Part shown: piece by piece, positions 1-5,580 of the stretch
Numbering within the stretch: the first letter of the stretch is position 1
Layout of the letters: each line of letters begins with the position of its first letter
Source of the DNA: an uncultured Lysobacterales bacterium
GTDB lineage: Bacteria; Pseudomonadota; Gammaproteobacteria; Xanthomonadales; Xanthomonadaceae
Direction of reading: 5' to 3'
Length of the DNA: 7,409 nucleotides
Assembly: GCA_946886865.1 (NCBI GenBank)
Contig: CAMPJI010000104.1
Coordinates: 1 to 7,409 of the forward strand
Notes under the pieces: generated by a model
Told to the model about the DNA's origin: nothing
Database searches by the model: none
Seen by the model: only the letters and a program-made list of their open reading frames with translations
Position numbers and translations under genes: made by a program

Positions 1-157
1 CTGGCCCGACGGCTGGGGCCTGGTGCGCGCGTCCAACACCACGCCGGTGCTGGTGCTGCGGTTCGACGCGGACACCAACGAGGCGATGGCGCGGATCAAG
101 GCCGACTTCAAGGCGCAGATCCTCGCAGTCGATCCGGACCTGTCACTGCCGTTCTAG
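1..157 (+). CDS. Phosphomannomutase/phosphoglucomutase, C-terminal end (5' part outside window)
   Basis: Only the last 51 codons are present (frame starting at base 2, stop TAG 155-157). The peptide reads WPDGWGLVRASNTTPVLVLR, then an acidic/amphipathic helix ending in DLSLPF. The GWGLVRASNTTP segment is the phosphate-binding loop of domain 4 in alpha-D-phosphohexomutases; the R-x-S-N-T-x-P residues contact the substrate phosphate. The enzyme interconverts mannose or glucose 1- and 6-phosphates in the cytoplasm, supplying sugar nucleotides for LPS and exopolysaccharide. In Pseudomonas the corresponding gene, algC, lies a few genes from pyrE and crc, which matches the neighbours here. The N-terminal half, including the catalytic serine, lies outside the window, so substrate preference and the presence of a membrane-anchored N-terminus cannot be judged. 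Confidence 0.9.
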   Translation, partial: WPDGWGLVRASNTTPVLVLRFDADTNEAMARIKADFKAQILAVDPDLSLPF

Positions 158-163
158 CGCCGG

Positions 164-191
164 CCGCACCCGCCGCGCTGCGCGGGTGCGG
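164..191 (+). terminator. GC-rich hairpin after the phosphomutase stop
   Basis: A perfect 10-bp stem (164-173 CCGCACCCGC pairing with 182-191 GCGGGTGCGG) encloses an 8-nt loop and begins 7 nt after the stop codon. Its position, in the gap between two converging genes, fits a transcription terminator. There is no T-tract on either strand, so it is not a canonical intrinsic terminator; it could act as a 3'-end stabilising hairpin. Confidence 0.5.
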
Positions 192-233
192 TGGCCTGCC
201 CCGGGCCGCCAGGGCGCGCCCGGGCTTGACCAC

Positions 234-257
234 GAGTCGATCAGGGAGTCGATCAGG
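234..257. repeat. Two perfect tandem copies of a 12-bp unit
   Basis: GAGTCGATCAGG occurs at 234-245 and again, immediately adjacent, at 246-257. It lies in the noncoding gap between the two converging genes and outside both hairpins. Two copies are most simply explained by slippage; no function is evident. Confidence 0.6.
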
Positions 258-266
258 GAGATGGCA

Positions 267-295
267 CGTGCACGCGGCTATGCAGCGCGTGCGCG
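267..295. terminator. Second hairpin in the convergent gap (possible terminator for the DUF4124 gene)
   Basis: A 10-bp stem with one G-T wobble (267-276 CGTGCACGCG against 286-295 CGCGTGCGCG) has a 9-nt loop. On the minus strand it lies 24 nt beyond the DUF4124 stop codon, so it is placed to end that transcript. There is no clear T-tract, and simple GCGC-rich sequence can fold this way by chance. Confidence 0.3.
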
Positions 296-319
296 AGCGA
301 ATCCGAGGCGCGCGGGGCG

Positions 320-1012
320 TCAGCCGTCGGCGTCGGTGGGGCGGTCGGCGTCGGTCATGTCGCGGTAGCGCTGGAGTGCCGCGGCCAGGTCGCCTTCCAC
401 TTCGCGCCGGTTGCGCTTGTGCTCGACCAGCAACGCCTGCTGGCGCATCAGTTCGTCGTGCTGGGTGCGGATGGTGGTGGCCAGGTCCTTGGGCACCTTG
501 TCGCCACTGAGTTCGGCCTGGCCGGCACGGCGCAGCAGGCTGACCAGGCTCTGGCGCAGGCCCTTGATGCCGTACTGCGAGGCCTGCACCGTCTCGTCCA
601 TCAGCGTGATGCGGTGCTGGAACGCGCGACGCAGCTCGGCTTCGCTGTTGTAGGACTCCACCATCGCGATGTCGCGCCGCTTGGCGGCCTCGACGGCCGC
701 CGCCTCGGCCGCGGCCTGGCGCGCGGCCGCCTCGGCCGCGACACGCTCTTCCGGCGTCAGCGCCCGGCCCATGCGCGCGGTCGGCAGGCCGCTGCGCGCG
801 TTGATCTCCGTGCGCGCGTTGTCGACCGCATCGGCCGGCAGGGCGTCACCGCAGACGCGGCGTCCGCCCTCGTCCCAGCAGTACAGCTTCTTGGGCGCGG
901 CCGGTGCCTTGGACGCGCGCTGGGCCAGGCCGGTGGCGGGTGCAACCAGGGCAAGCAGCAGTGCCGCGCCCAGCGTTCGGCGTCCCATCGTCACCTTGCG
1001 TGCAGTCGTCAT
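320..1012 (-). CDS. DUF4124-domain secreted protein with Ala-rich coiled coil
   Basis: This is a 230-residue protein. Residues 1-30 form a signal peptide (RK/RR-rich n-region, hydrophobic core LGAALLLALVA, likely cleavage near ATGLA|Q), so it is probably periplasmic or envelope-associated. Residues about 41-72 match the DUF4124 pattern (KKLYCWDEGGRRVCGD...). C45 and C54 flank the DEGG turn and could form a disulfide once exported. Residues about 86-115 are an Ala/Glu-rich helix, and 120-215 are charged and helical, probably coiled coil. The ATG at 1012 is chosen over upstream in-frame ATGs (1051, 1237) because a GGAGG sits 4 nt before it and the signal peptide follows directly; the extension to 1237 would overlap pyrE. 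It lies 85 bp downstream of pyrE on the same strand, and I see no clear promoter in that gap, so cotranscription is plausible. Function is unknown; I know the family only as a domain of unknown function common in gammaproteobacteria. Confidence 0.85.
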   Translation of the reverse strand: MTTARKVTMGRRTLGAALLLALVAPATGLAQRASKAPAAPKKLYCWDEGGRRVCGDALPADAVDNARTEINARSGLPTARMGRALTPEERVAAEAAARQAAAEAAAVEAAKRRDIAMVESYNSEAELRRAFQHRITLMDETVQASQYGIKGLRQSLVSLLRRAGQAELSGDKVPKDLATTIRTQHDELMRQQALLVEHKRNRREVEGDLAAALQRYRDMTDADRPTDADG

Positions 1013-1016
1013 GTCG

Positions 1017-1021
1017 CCTCC
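1017..1021 (-). promoter_or_regulatory. Shine-Dalgarno site of the DUF4124 gene
   Basis: On the minus strand GGAGG precedes the ATG at 1012 with a 4-nt CGAC spacer. It is the strongest ribosome binding site in the window, and it decides the start among three in-frame ATGs. Confidence 0.75.
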
Positions 1022-1097
1022 GGTCGTCCGTGATGTGTGCGTGGTGGCCATCTGGACGGAATAACGCAAGAGTCGGGCCAGCCCCGGCCGCCGTGCG

Positions 1098-1775
1098 TCA
1101 ACCGGAGGCGCCGCTGCCGTAGGCGCGCCGGTAGGCCAGAAGCGCGTCGCGGTGCGCGCCCAGTTCGGCACGGCGGCCCGTGAAGGCGAGCAGATCGTCA
1201 AGCCGGGCAACGGCCACCACCGGCAGTCCCTGTTCATCCGCGACAGTTTCTGCCGCCGAGCGTCGCGGTGCCGTCGAGTCGGCCGGCGGCTCGCCGACGA
1301 TCTCCTGGCGGTCCAGTGCGATGACGATGCCGGCCACCGTGCCGCCGGCGCCGCCGATGATCGCCAGCGCCTCGCGGATGGCGGTGCCGGCGGTGATGAC
1401 GTCGTCCACCACCAGCACGCGGCGGCCGTCCAGCGGGGCGCCGATCAGCTGGCCGCCCTCGCCGTGGGCCTTGGCCTCCTTACGGTTGAAGGCCACCGGC
1501 AGGTCGCGCCCGCGGCGGGCGAACTCGCACGCCAGCGCCGTCGCCAGCGGAATGCCCTTGTAGGCGGGTCCGAACAGCACGTCGAACTCCAGCCCGGCCG
1601 TCTCGATCGCGTCGGCGTAGCAGCCCGCCAGCCCGGCCAACGCCGCGCCGGAATCGAAGCGGCCGGCGTTGAAGAAGTACGGGCTGGTGCGGCCGGACTT
1701 CAGCGTGAACTCGCCAAAGCGCAGGGCCTGCGCATCCAGCGCCAGTTGCAGGAAACGGGTGCGGTGGTCGGTCAT
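1098..1775 (-). CDS. pyrE: Orotate phosphoribosyltransferase
   Basis: This 225-residue enzyme transfers phosphoribose from PRPP to orotate to give OMP, the fifth step of de novo UMP synthesis, in the cytoplasm. Family landmarks are all present: FGEFTLKSGRTSPYFFNAGRF (residues 20-40, orotate and PRPP contacts), FGPAYKGIPLA (68-78), the flexible catalytic loop FNRKEAKAHGEGG (96-108), and the PRPP motif VLVVDDVITAGTA (120-132). Compared with the E. coli enzyme as I remember it (213 residues), it carries a short extra stretch around residues 160-180 (VGEPPADSTAPRRS), after the conserved ALDRQE; close relatives seem to have a shorter version. The ATG at 1775 matches the usual family start, although no clear Shine-Dalgarno sequence precedes it. 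It is divergent from xth across a 133-bp gap and is followed by the DUF4124 gene. Confidence 0.97.
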   Translation of the reverse strand: MTDHRTRFLQLALDAQALRFGEFTLKSGRTSPYFFNAGRFDSGAALAGLAGCYADAIETAGLEFDVLFGPAYKGIPLATALACEFARRGRDLPVAFNRKEAKAHGEGGQLIGAPLDGRRVLVVDDVITAGTAIREALAIIGGAGGTVAGIVIALDRQEIVGEPPADSTAPRRSAAETVADEQGLPVVAVARLDDLLAFTGRRAELGAHRDALLAYRRAYGSGASG

Positions 1776-1834
1776 CGGCGTGCGTCTGTCGGGAAGGCTG
1801 AAGGTGCGGCGCGACCGCCGTCACGGGGCCGGTC

Positions 1835-1840
1835 ATGATA
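1835..1840 (-). promoter_or_regulatory. Candidate -10 box for pyrE
   Basis: On the minus strand TATCAT (5 of 6 matches to TATAAT) would start transcription near 1828 and give a leader of roughly 50 nt before the pyrE ATG. The expected -35 position falls in the GC-rich palindrome and shows no TTGACA-like hexamer, so the promoter is either weak, activator-dependent or miscalled. I see no T-rich attenuator of the E. coli pyrE type in the leader. Confidence 0.4.
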
Positions 1841-1845
1841 GGCCA

Positions 1846-1871
1846 GCGCCCGCGGCACGGCCCGCGGGCGC
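1846..1871. promoter_or_regulatory. 10-bp-arm palindrome between the pyrE and xth promoters (possible operator)
   Basis: GCGCCCGCGG (1846-1855) and its perfect complement CCGCGGGCGC (1862-1871) flank the 6-nt centre CACGGC. The symmetry centre (1858.5) coincides exactly with the midpoint between the two opposed -10 candidates. It covers the -35 positions of both promoters. A dimeric regulator binding here would cover both; alternatively it is only a GC-rich hairpin. It is not followed by a true T-tract (GTTGTTATG on the plus strand), which weakens a terminator reading. Confidence 0.5.
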
Positions 1872-1876
1872 GTTGT

Positions 1877-1882
1877 TATGAT
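1877..1882 (+). promoter_or_regulatory. Candidate -10 box for the xth operon
   Basis: TATGAT (5 of 6 matches to TATAAT) lies 26 bp before the xth ATG, giving a predicted leader of about 20 nt. A GGA at 1900-1902 would be its modest ribosome binding site. No recognisable -35 hexamer lies 16-18 bp upstream, where the palindrome sits. Confidence 0.45.
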
Positions 1883-1908
1883 CGCCCGACCCCTGACGCG
1901 GAACCTGC

Positions 1909-2721
1909 ATGCGCATCATCAGCTTCAACGCCAACGGCCTGCGCTCGGCCGCCCGCAAGGGCTTCTTCGACTGGTTCGCGCAGCAGGACGCCGACGTGCT
2001 GTGCGTGCAGGAGACCAAGGCGCAGGAGCACCAGCTGGCGGGGCCGGAATTCCTGCCCGACGGCTACCGCGCATTCTTCCGCGATGCCACCACGAAGAAG
2101 GGCTACAGCGGCGTCGCGATCTACGCCCGGCGCGAGCCCGACGAGGTGCGCACCGAACTGGGGTGGGCCCCGTTCGACGACGAAGGCCGCTACATCGAGG
2201 CGCGCTTCGGCAACCTGTCGGTGGTGTCGTTCTATATCCCGTCGGGGTCCTCGGGCGAGCTGCGGCAGGGCTTCAAGTTCGAGGTCATGGAGTGGCTCAG
2301 GCCGATCCTCGACGGCTGGCGCGCCAGCGGCCGCGAGTACGTGCTGTGCGGCGACTGGAACATCGTGCGCAGCCGTTTGGACATCAAGAACTGGACCTCC
2401 AACCAGAAGAACTCCGGCTGCCTGCCGCCCGAGCGCGCATGGCTGAACGGCCAGGTGCACGCCGATGGCGGCAGTGACGGCACCGACGCCTGCGCCGACG
2501 GCTGGGTCGATGCCTACCGCGCGCTGCATGCCGACGGCCAGGACTACACCTGGTGGAGCAACCGCGGCGCGGCGCGCGCCAACAACGTGGGCTGGCGCAT
2601 CGACTACCAGCTGCTGACGCCCGGGTTGCGCGATCGCCTGCAACGCTGCGCGATCCTGCGCGAGCCGCGCTTCTCCGACCATGCGCCGTTCACGGTCGAC
2701 TACGCCGGGGCACTGGGCTGA
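1909..2721 (+). CDS. xth: Exodeoxyribonuclease III / AP endonuclease (ExoIII family)
   Basis: This 270-residue protein is a complete endonuclease/exonuclease/phosphatase-fold enzyme. Members cut DNA at abasic sites and degrade 3' ends during base excision repair. Visible active-site elements, in order, are N7 in FNANGLR, metal ligand E35 in VQETKAQ, Y109 in FYIPSG, D149/N151 in CGDWNIV, the DIKNW segment at 158-162, D232 in GWRIDYQLL, and D257/H258 in FSDHAPF. The length is near that of E. coli Xth (268). In sequence feel and position next to pyrE it resembles Pseudomonas Crc, which as I recall has lost several of these catalytic residues; here they are all kept, so I call an active nuclease. 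The ATG is supported by the family N-terminus MRIISFN and a GGA 6 nt upstream. Its stop codon overlaps the ampG start. Confidence 0.93.
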   Translation: MRIISFNANGLRSAARKGFFDWFAQQDADVLCVQETKAQEHQLAGPEFLPDGYRAFFRDATTKKGYSGVAIYARREPDEVRTELGWAPFDDEGRYIEARFGNLSVVSFYIPSGSSGELRQGFKFEVMEWLRPILDGWRASGREYVLCGDWNIVRSRLDIKNWTSNQKNSGCLPPERAWLNGQVHADGGSDGTDACADGWVDAYRALHADGQDYTWWSNRGAARANNVGWRIDYQLLTPGLRDRLQRCAILREPRFSDHAPFTVDYAGALG

Positions 2722-4064
2722 TGGCGACGTCCGCCCCCCCGACCGCGGCCGAGGCGCCCGCATCCTACAAGGGCTGGCGCGGCATCCGCCGCGCATTCGG
2801 CACGCCCTCGGCGATGACCATGCTGATGCTGGGCTTCGGTTCCGGCCTGCCGTTCCTGCTGATCGCCTCGATGACGCTGTCCACGCGCCTGCGCGACTCG
2901 GGGCTGGACCTGGGCAGCATCGGCCTCATCAGCCTGGCGAGCTTCTTCTACCTGCTGAAGTTCCTGTGGGCGCCGCTGATCGACCGCTACGCGTTCCCGC
3001 TGACGGCGTTTCTCGGGCGCCGCCGCTCTTGGCTGCTCGTGTCGCAGGTGGTGGTGGCGCTCGGCCTGGCCGCCCTGGCACTGACGCGGCCCGAGCTGGG
3101 CGTGGGGCCCCTGGTGATGTGGGTGCTGGTGGCGTCGTTCGCCGGGGCCACGCAGGATGCAGCGGTCGATGCCTACCGCATCGAGATCGCACCGGTGAAG
3201 GCGCAGGCCGCGCTCGCCGCGACCTACACGCTGGGCTACCGCATCGGCCTGATCCTGGCCGGCGCGGGCGCGCTGTACCTGGCCGAGTTCCTCGGCTGGC
3301 GCGAGGCCTACCTGGCGATGGCCGCACTCATGCTGCTGCCGATCATCACCACGCTGGTGTGCCGGGAACCGGTCGCGCCGGAGTCCACCGTGGAGCGCCG
3401 GATCGATTTCGTCGGCGCGTTCTGGCAGCCGTTCTCCAGCTTCTTCTCCACCAACGGCCTGGTGCTCGGGCTGGCCCTGTTGGTGTTCGTGGGTCTGTTC
3501 AAGTTCCCCGATCAGGTGATCGGCGTGATGGCCGGCCCGTTCTACCTGGACTCGGGCTACAGCAAGGCCGATATCGCCACGGTGTCCAAGCTCTACGGCG
3601 TGTGGATGGGCATTGCCGGGGCGTTCCTGGGCGGTGTCGCGGTGGCCGCGTTCGGTTTTCGCCGGATGCTGTTCCTGGCGGCCATTGGCGTGGCGTTGTC
3701 CAACGTCGCCTTCGTGCTGATGGCGCAGTACCCGTCGCAGATCTGGGCGTTCTATGCCGCCATCAGCGCCGACAACCTGTTCCAGGGCTTCGCCGGCGTG
3801 GTGCTGGTGGCCTTCATGTCCTCGCTGACCGACCGCAACTTCACGGCCACGCAGTACGCGTTGCTGGTGTCGCTGGCCAACCTGCCGGGCAAGTTCGTCG
3901 GCGGCGTGTCGGGCTTTATCGTCGAGGCGACGTCGTACGTGACCTTCTTCGTCCTCAGTGCGCTGACCGTGGTGCCGACGCTGCTGCTGCTGGCATGGCT
4001 GTGGCGGCGTATCCGCGAACCGGTGGCCGAGCCCGAGCTGGCGGCCGTGGAGCCCGTGACATGA
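2721..4064 (+). CDS. ampG: AmpG-family muropeptide permease (MFS transporter)
   Basis: This 447-residue inner-membrane protein has about 12 hydrophobic segments, beginning at residues 31-49 and ending at 405-427, with a soluble N-terminal tail of about 28 residues. AmpG landmarks are visible: GFGSGLPFLLI (38-48), LKFLWAPLIDR (79-89), FLGRRRSWLL (97-106), GATQDAAVDAYRIEI (142-156) and LGYRIGLILAG (171-181). AmpG imports GlcNAc-anhydroMurNAc peptides from the periplasm by proton symport; this feeds cell-wall recycling and, in species with AmpR, beta-lactamase induction. It is shorter than E. coli AmpG (491) and lacks the extra C-terminal segments, as in many paralogues. The start is fixed by the TGATG junction with xth (1-nt overlap), which implies translational coupling. 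It ends in an ATGA overlap with the next gene. Substrate assignment rests on family likeness and on anmK nearby. Confidence 0.88.
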   Translation: MATSAPPTAAEAPASYKGWRGIRRAFGTPSAMTMLMLGFGSGLPFLLIASMTLSTRLRDSGLDLGSIGLISLASFFYLLKFLWAPLIDRYAFPLTAFLGRRRSWLLVSQVVVALGLAALALTRPELGVGPLVMWVLVASFAGATQDAAVDAYRIEIAPVKAQAALAATYTLGYRIGLILAGAGALYLAEFLGWREAYLAMAALMLLPIITTLVCREPVAPESTVERRIDFVGAFWQPFSSFFSTNGLVLGLALLVFVGLFKFPDQVIGVMAGPFYLDSGYSKADIATVSKLYGVWMGIAGAFLGGVAVAAFGFRRMLFLAAIGVALSNVAFVLMAQYPSQIWAFYAAISADNLFQGFAGVVLVAFMSSLTDRNFTATQYALLVSLANLPGKFVGGVSGFIVEATSYVTFFVLSALTVVPTLLLLAWLWRRIREPVAEPELAAVEPVT

Positions 4065-4399
4065 CCGAGCTGACCATCCGCGATGTCGGCCCGCTGCTGC
4101 TTGAACGCATCAAGCGCGTGGCCGATGCGCACGGGTGGAGCCAGCAGCATGCGTTGATGCACATGCTCGAGACCGGCCTGTTCGAGTGCGAGGCCGAGCT
4201 GGCGTCGAAGCTGACCGACAGCGACTCGATGGCGCTCCAGGCCGCCATTGCCGCGCTGGAGGGCATTCCCAACGACCCGGGATTCGCCCGCATCGGCCGC
4301 GCGGAGGCGCCTGCGTCCACCCCGCAACCCGACCAGTCGATCCGCCCGGACATCTGGCCAGGCGGCACCCGCTCGAGCCGCGATCAGGACGCCGGGTAG
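4061..4399 (+). CDS. Small protein with a ribbon-helix-helix-like N-terminus
   Basis: This 112-residue protein starts in an ATGA overlap (4 nt) with ampG and is therefore probably translated from the same mRNA. Residues 2-8 (TELTIRD) could form the beta strand of a ribbon-helix-helix fold, followed by helix A (about 10-24, [15 protein letters not shown]) and helix B (27-43, [17 protein letters not shown]), in the pattern of Arc/FitA/CopG-type DNA-binding proteins. A further helix spans about 55-68 ([14 protein letters not shown]), and the C-terminal 30 residues are Pro/Ser/Asp-rich and probably disordered. There is no signal peptide or membrane segment. I do not recognise a named family. The last 16 nt overlap the 3' end of anmK on the opposite strand. 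It might be a regulator linked to the ampG operon, but the fold is read only from pattern. Confidence 0.75.
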   Translation: MTELTIRDVGPLLLERIKRVADAHGWSQQHALMHMLETGLFECEAELASKLTDSDSMALQAAIAALEGIPNDPGFARIGRAEAPASTPQPDQSIRPDIWPGGTRSSRDQDAG

Positions 4400-5580
4400 A
4401 CCACGCCCAGCACGCGCGGTCCCGCCGCGCCGGTCACCGAGGCGACGTTGCCCGGGCGGCCCATGACGGCCTGGCGCGCCAGCCATGCAAACGCGGCCGC
4501 TTCGACGAAATCCGGGTCCAGCCCGTAAGCGCTTGTCGACGCCACGACCACCCCCGGCAGCAGCGCTTCGATTCGCGCCAGCAGCGCGGTGTTGCGGACG
4601 CCGCCGCCGCACGCCAGCACGCGCGCGGTGGCCGGCTGGTGCGCGCGCAGCGCATCGGCGACGGTCGTCGCGCTGAGTTCCAGCAGTGTCGCCTGCACGT
4701 CCTGCGGGCGCTCGCTGCCCTGCAGGTGGCGTTTCACCCAGTCGAGGTGGAAGTGCTCGCGGCCCGTGCTCTTGGGCGGTGGCCGCCGGAAATAGGGGTC
4801 GTCGAGCAGGCGCGCCAGCAGCGCGGTGTCCACCGCGCCCGTCAGCGCCCATGCGCCCCCGGCGTCGAAGGGGTGCCCGAGGTGGCGCTCACACCAGGCA
4901 TCCATCAGCGCATTGGCCGGGCCGGTGTCGAAGCCGCGCACCTCGCCCTGCCGTGGCAGCAGGGTGAAGTTGGCGATGCCGCCCAGGTTGAGCACCGCGC
5001 GGTCCTCGTCCGGCGCATGCAGCAGCGCGGCATGGAACGCGGGCACCAGCGGCGCGCCGTGGCCGCCGGCGGCGACATCGCGGCGGCGGAAATCGGCCAC
5101 CGTGGCGATGCCGGTGCGTTCGGCGATGACGTGCGCGTCGCCGAGCTGCAGGGTGAAGGGGTGCCGACCATCGAACCGTGCGCCCTCGGGCCGGTGGCGC
5201 AACGTCTGGCCATGCGAGCCGATCGCCCGCACGTGCGCCGCGGTCAGCCCGGCGTCGTGCACCAGCGACGCCGCTGCCTCTGCGAACGCCTCGCCCAGGC
5301 GCGTATCCAGCGTGCCCAGCTCGTCCAGCGAATCCAGCGAGCCGCCCTGGCCCAGAGTCACCAGCCGACGGCGCAGGTCGTCCGGCCATGGCGTGGTGCG
5401 CGCGCGCAGCACCTCGCAGTGCAACGCGCCCTCCGGACGCTCGTCGAGTTTGACCAGCGCGGCGTCGATGCCGTCGGCGCTGGTGCCCGAGATCAGGCCG
5501 ACGAACAGGCCGGGCCCAACGAAAAACCCGCCTGGTGGAGGCGGGTTGCGGTCATCGGGTGCGTGCGGGGTGCGGGCCAT
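4384..5580 (-). CDS. anmK: Anhydro-N-acetylmuramic acid kinase
   Basis: This 398-residue protein carries the AnmK signatures: [14 protein letters not shown] (29-42, ATP loop), GSHGQTLRH (121-129), LQLGD (144-148), [21 protein letters not shown] (163-183, with D168 at the catalytic Asp position), [10 protein letters not shown] (197-206), [11 protein letters not shown] (217-227) and CGGGVRN (324-330). The cytoplasmic enzyme cleaves the 1,6-anhydro ring of anhMurNAc and phosphorylates it to MurNAc-6-phosphate, after AmpG import and amidase/NagZ processing. The ATG at 5580 shares one base with the M23 stop (TGATG), implying coupled translation. This start gives about 25 extra residues, including PPPPGG, before the family core; no ATG, GTG or TTG lies in frame further down before the core, only CTG. 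An intrinsic-terminator structure lies within these first codons. The 3' end overlaps the small rightward gene by 16 nt. Confidence 0.95.
   Translation of the reverse strand: MARTPHAPDDRNPPPPGGFFVGPGLFVGLISGTSADGIDAALVKLDERPEGALHCEVLRARTTPWPDDLRRRLVTLGQGGSLDSLDELGTLDTRLGEAFAEAAASLVHDAGLTAAHVRAIGSHGQTLRHRPEGARFDGRHPFTLQLGDAHVIAERTGIATVADFRRRDVAAGGHGAPLVPAFHAALLHAPDEDRAVLNLGGIANFTLLPRQGEVRGFDTGPANALMDAWCERHLGHPFDAGGAWALTGAVDTALLARLLDDPYFRRPPPKSTGREHFHLDWVKRHLQGSERPQDVQATLLELSATTVADALRAHQPATARVLACGGGVRNTALLARIEALLPGVVVASTSAYGLDPDFVEAAAFAWLARQAVMGRPGNVASVTGAAGPRVLGVVYPAS
5520..5547 (-). terminator. Intrinsic terminator inside the 5' end of anmK
   Basis: On the minus strand AACCCGCCT (5547-5539), loop CCACC and AGGCGGGTT (5533-5525) form a perfect 9-bp stem, continued by a T-tract reading TTTTTCG. 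It begins 33 nt after the M23 stop codon, where that gene's terminator would be expected, yet it coincides with anmK codons 12-20 (NPPPPGGFF). On the plus strand there is no T-tract, so the signal is one-directional. Confidence 0.75.

Noticed and set aside
1013..1237. The extended N-terminus of the DUF4124 protein starting at 1237.
   Set aside because: It would overlap the 3' end of pyrE by 140 nt and bury the signal peptide. The GGAGG site sits just before the ATG at 1012.
1846..1882. The palindrome upstream of xth read as an intrinsic terminator.
   Set aside because: The following bases (GTTGTTATGAT) are not a T-tract and contain the xth -10 candidate, and no gene ends just before it in that direction.
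1876..2796. A 306-codon frame antisense to xth.
   Set aside because: The xth strand carries every catalytic motif of the family. The antisense product is low-complexity Ala/Val/Gly-rich with no ribosome binding site seen.
2681..4060. A long rightward frame continuous with the small ribbon-helix-helix-like gene, covering the whole of ampG.
   Set aside because: The ampG frame shows conserved family motifs and membrane segments. The shadow is Arg/Pro/Gly-rich, and the ATGA junction at 4061 gives a natural start for the small gene.
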